This document shows positions 59,177-59,208 of a DNA stretch of 59,208 nt, piece by piece. The notes beneath the pieces are model-generated. The model was not told where the DNA came from. It did no database searches and saw only the letters and a program-made list of their open reading frames with translations. The stretch covers positions 1 through 59,208 of the forward strand of contig NZ_QZWF01000026.1 in assembly GCF_004187715.1 (NCBI RefSeq), given 5' to 3'. The stretch comes from Streptomyces sp. F001 (GTDB taxonomy: Bacteria; Actinomycetota; Actinomycetes; Streptomycetales; Streptomycetaceae). A program made the translations under genes and the position numbers. The first letter of the stretch is position 1. Each line of letters starts with the position of its first letter.

Positions 59177-59208
59177 CTGTCTCTTATACACATCTGACGC
59201 TGCCGACG
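59177..59208. other. Nextera adapter read-through (artefact)
   Basis: CTGTCTCTTATACACATCT (59177-59195) is the Tn5 mosaic end in reverse, followed by GACGCTGCCGACG of the Illumina transposase adapter. Translated on the minus strand it gives the well-known false N-terminus MCIRD. Genomic sequence ends at about 59176. Confidence 0.98.

Noticed and set aside
58999..59193. Small minus-strand protein starting MCIRDR
   Set aside because: The start codon and first residues are encoded by the Nextera adapter.

Overview
The window looks like the chromosome of a Streptomyces or close relative. GC content is very high, there are GTG starts, rare TTA (bldA-type) codons, a SARP regulator, ATGA-overlapped operons and Streptomyces-type short repeats. 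It is an assembled contig: both ends are Illumina Nextera/Tn5 adapter, so the first gene (cobK) and last gene (a Gfo/Idh/MocA oxidoreductase) are artificially truncated.

Layout. 0-3.4 kb is core-like: cobK and cobF of aerobic cobalamin synthesis, a multi-pass membrane protein, a DUF309 protein and tRNA-Pro(GGG). 3.5-16.5 kb is a lipid/polyketide locus: GT1 glycosyltransferase, a MITE, a secreted antigen-85-like esterase, a DHA2 MFS exporter, a FadD32-like fatty acyl-AMP ligase (FAAL) and a 2227-residue ACP-KS-AT-(DH)-(KR)-ACP-(carrier)-TE synthase. Its DH, KR and third carrier have lost key residues, so its working parts match mycobacterial Pks13. 16.5-20.3 kb: a GntR remnant, then LysR and a pcaF/pcaI/pcaJ operon (beta-ketoadipate to succinyl-CoA plus acetyl-CoA). 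20.3-24.8 kb: PPK2, a frameshifted B3/4-domain gene, an EamA transporter, an XRE-cupin regulator and an aldo/keto reductase. 24.8-29.7 kb: GntR, a ribose-type ABC importer and an inosose-dehydratase-like protein. 29.7-37.1 kb: DUF3068, TetR with operators, a doubly frameshifted MFS gene, thiolase, acyl-CoA synthetase and metallo-beta-lactamase fold protein.

37-51.7 kb is a second biosynthetic cluster. A FAAL, a free ACP, a one-module KS-AT(malonyl)-ACP, a KASIII-like enzyme, an FkbH-like glyceryl transferase, its ACP, a small unknown protein, an alpha/beta hydrolase and a type II thioesterase run as one tightly coupled minus-strand operon. Divergent to it lie a Sfp-type PPTase, TetR, a hydrolase and a SARP. 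This set is what the 3-acyl-5-hydroxymethyl-tetronate (RK-682 type) pathway requires: activate a fatty acid, extend once with malonate without reduction, then condense with glyceryl-ACP. A glutamate decarboxylase follows.

53.2-59.2 kb is a second cyclitol/sugar catabolic region: IolG-like dehydrogenase, SDR, PhyH-type dioxygenase, divergent LacI, a TMEM175-like membrane protein and a truncated Gfo/Idh/MocA enzyme. The divergent intergenic regions of the two sugar/cyclitol loci (25.6 and 56.3 kb) share a near-identical TTGTACT(T/G)ACA element, which suggests co-regulation.
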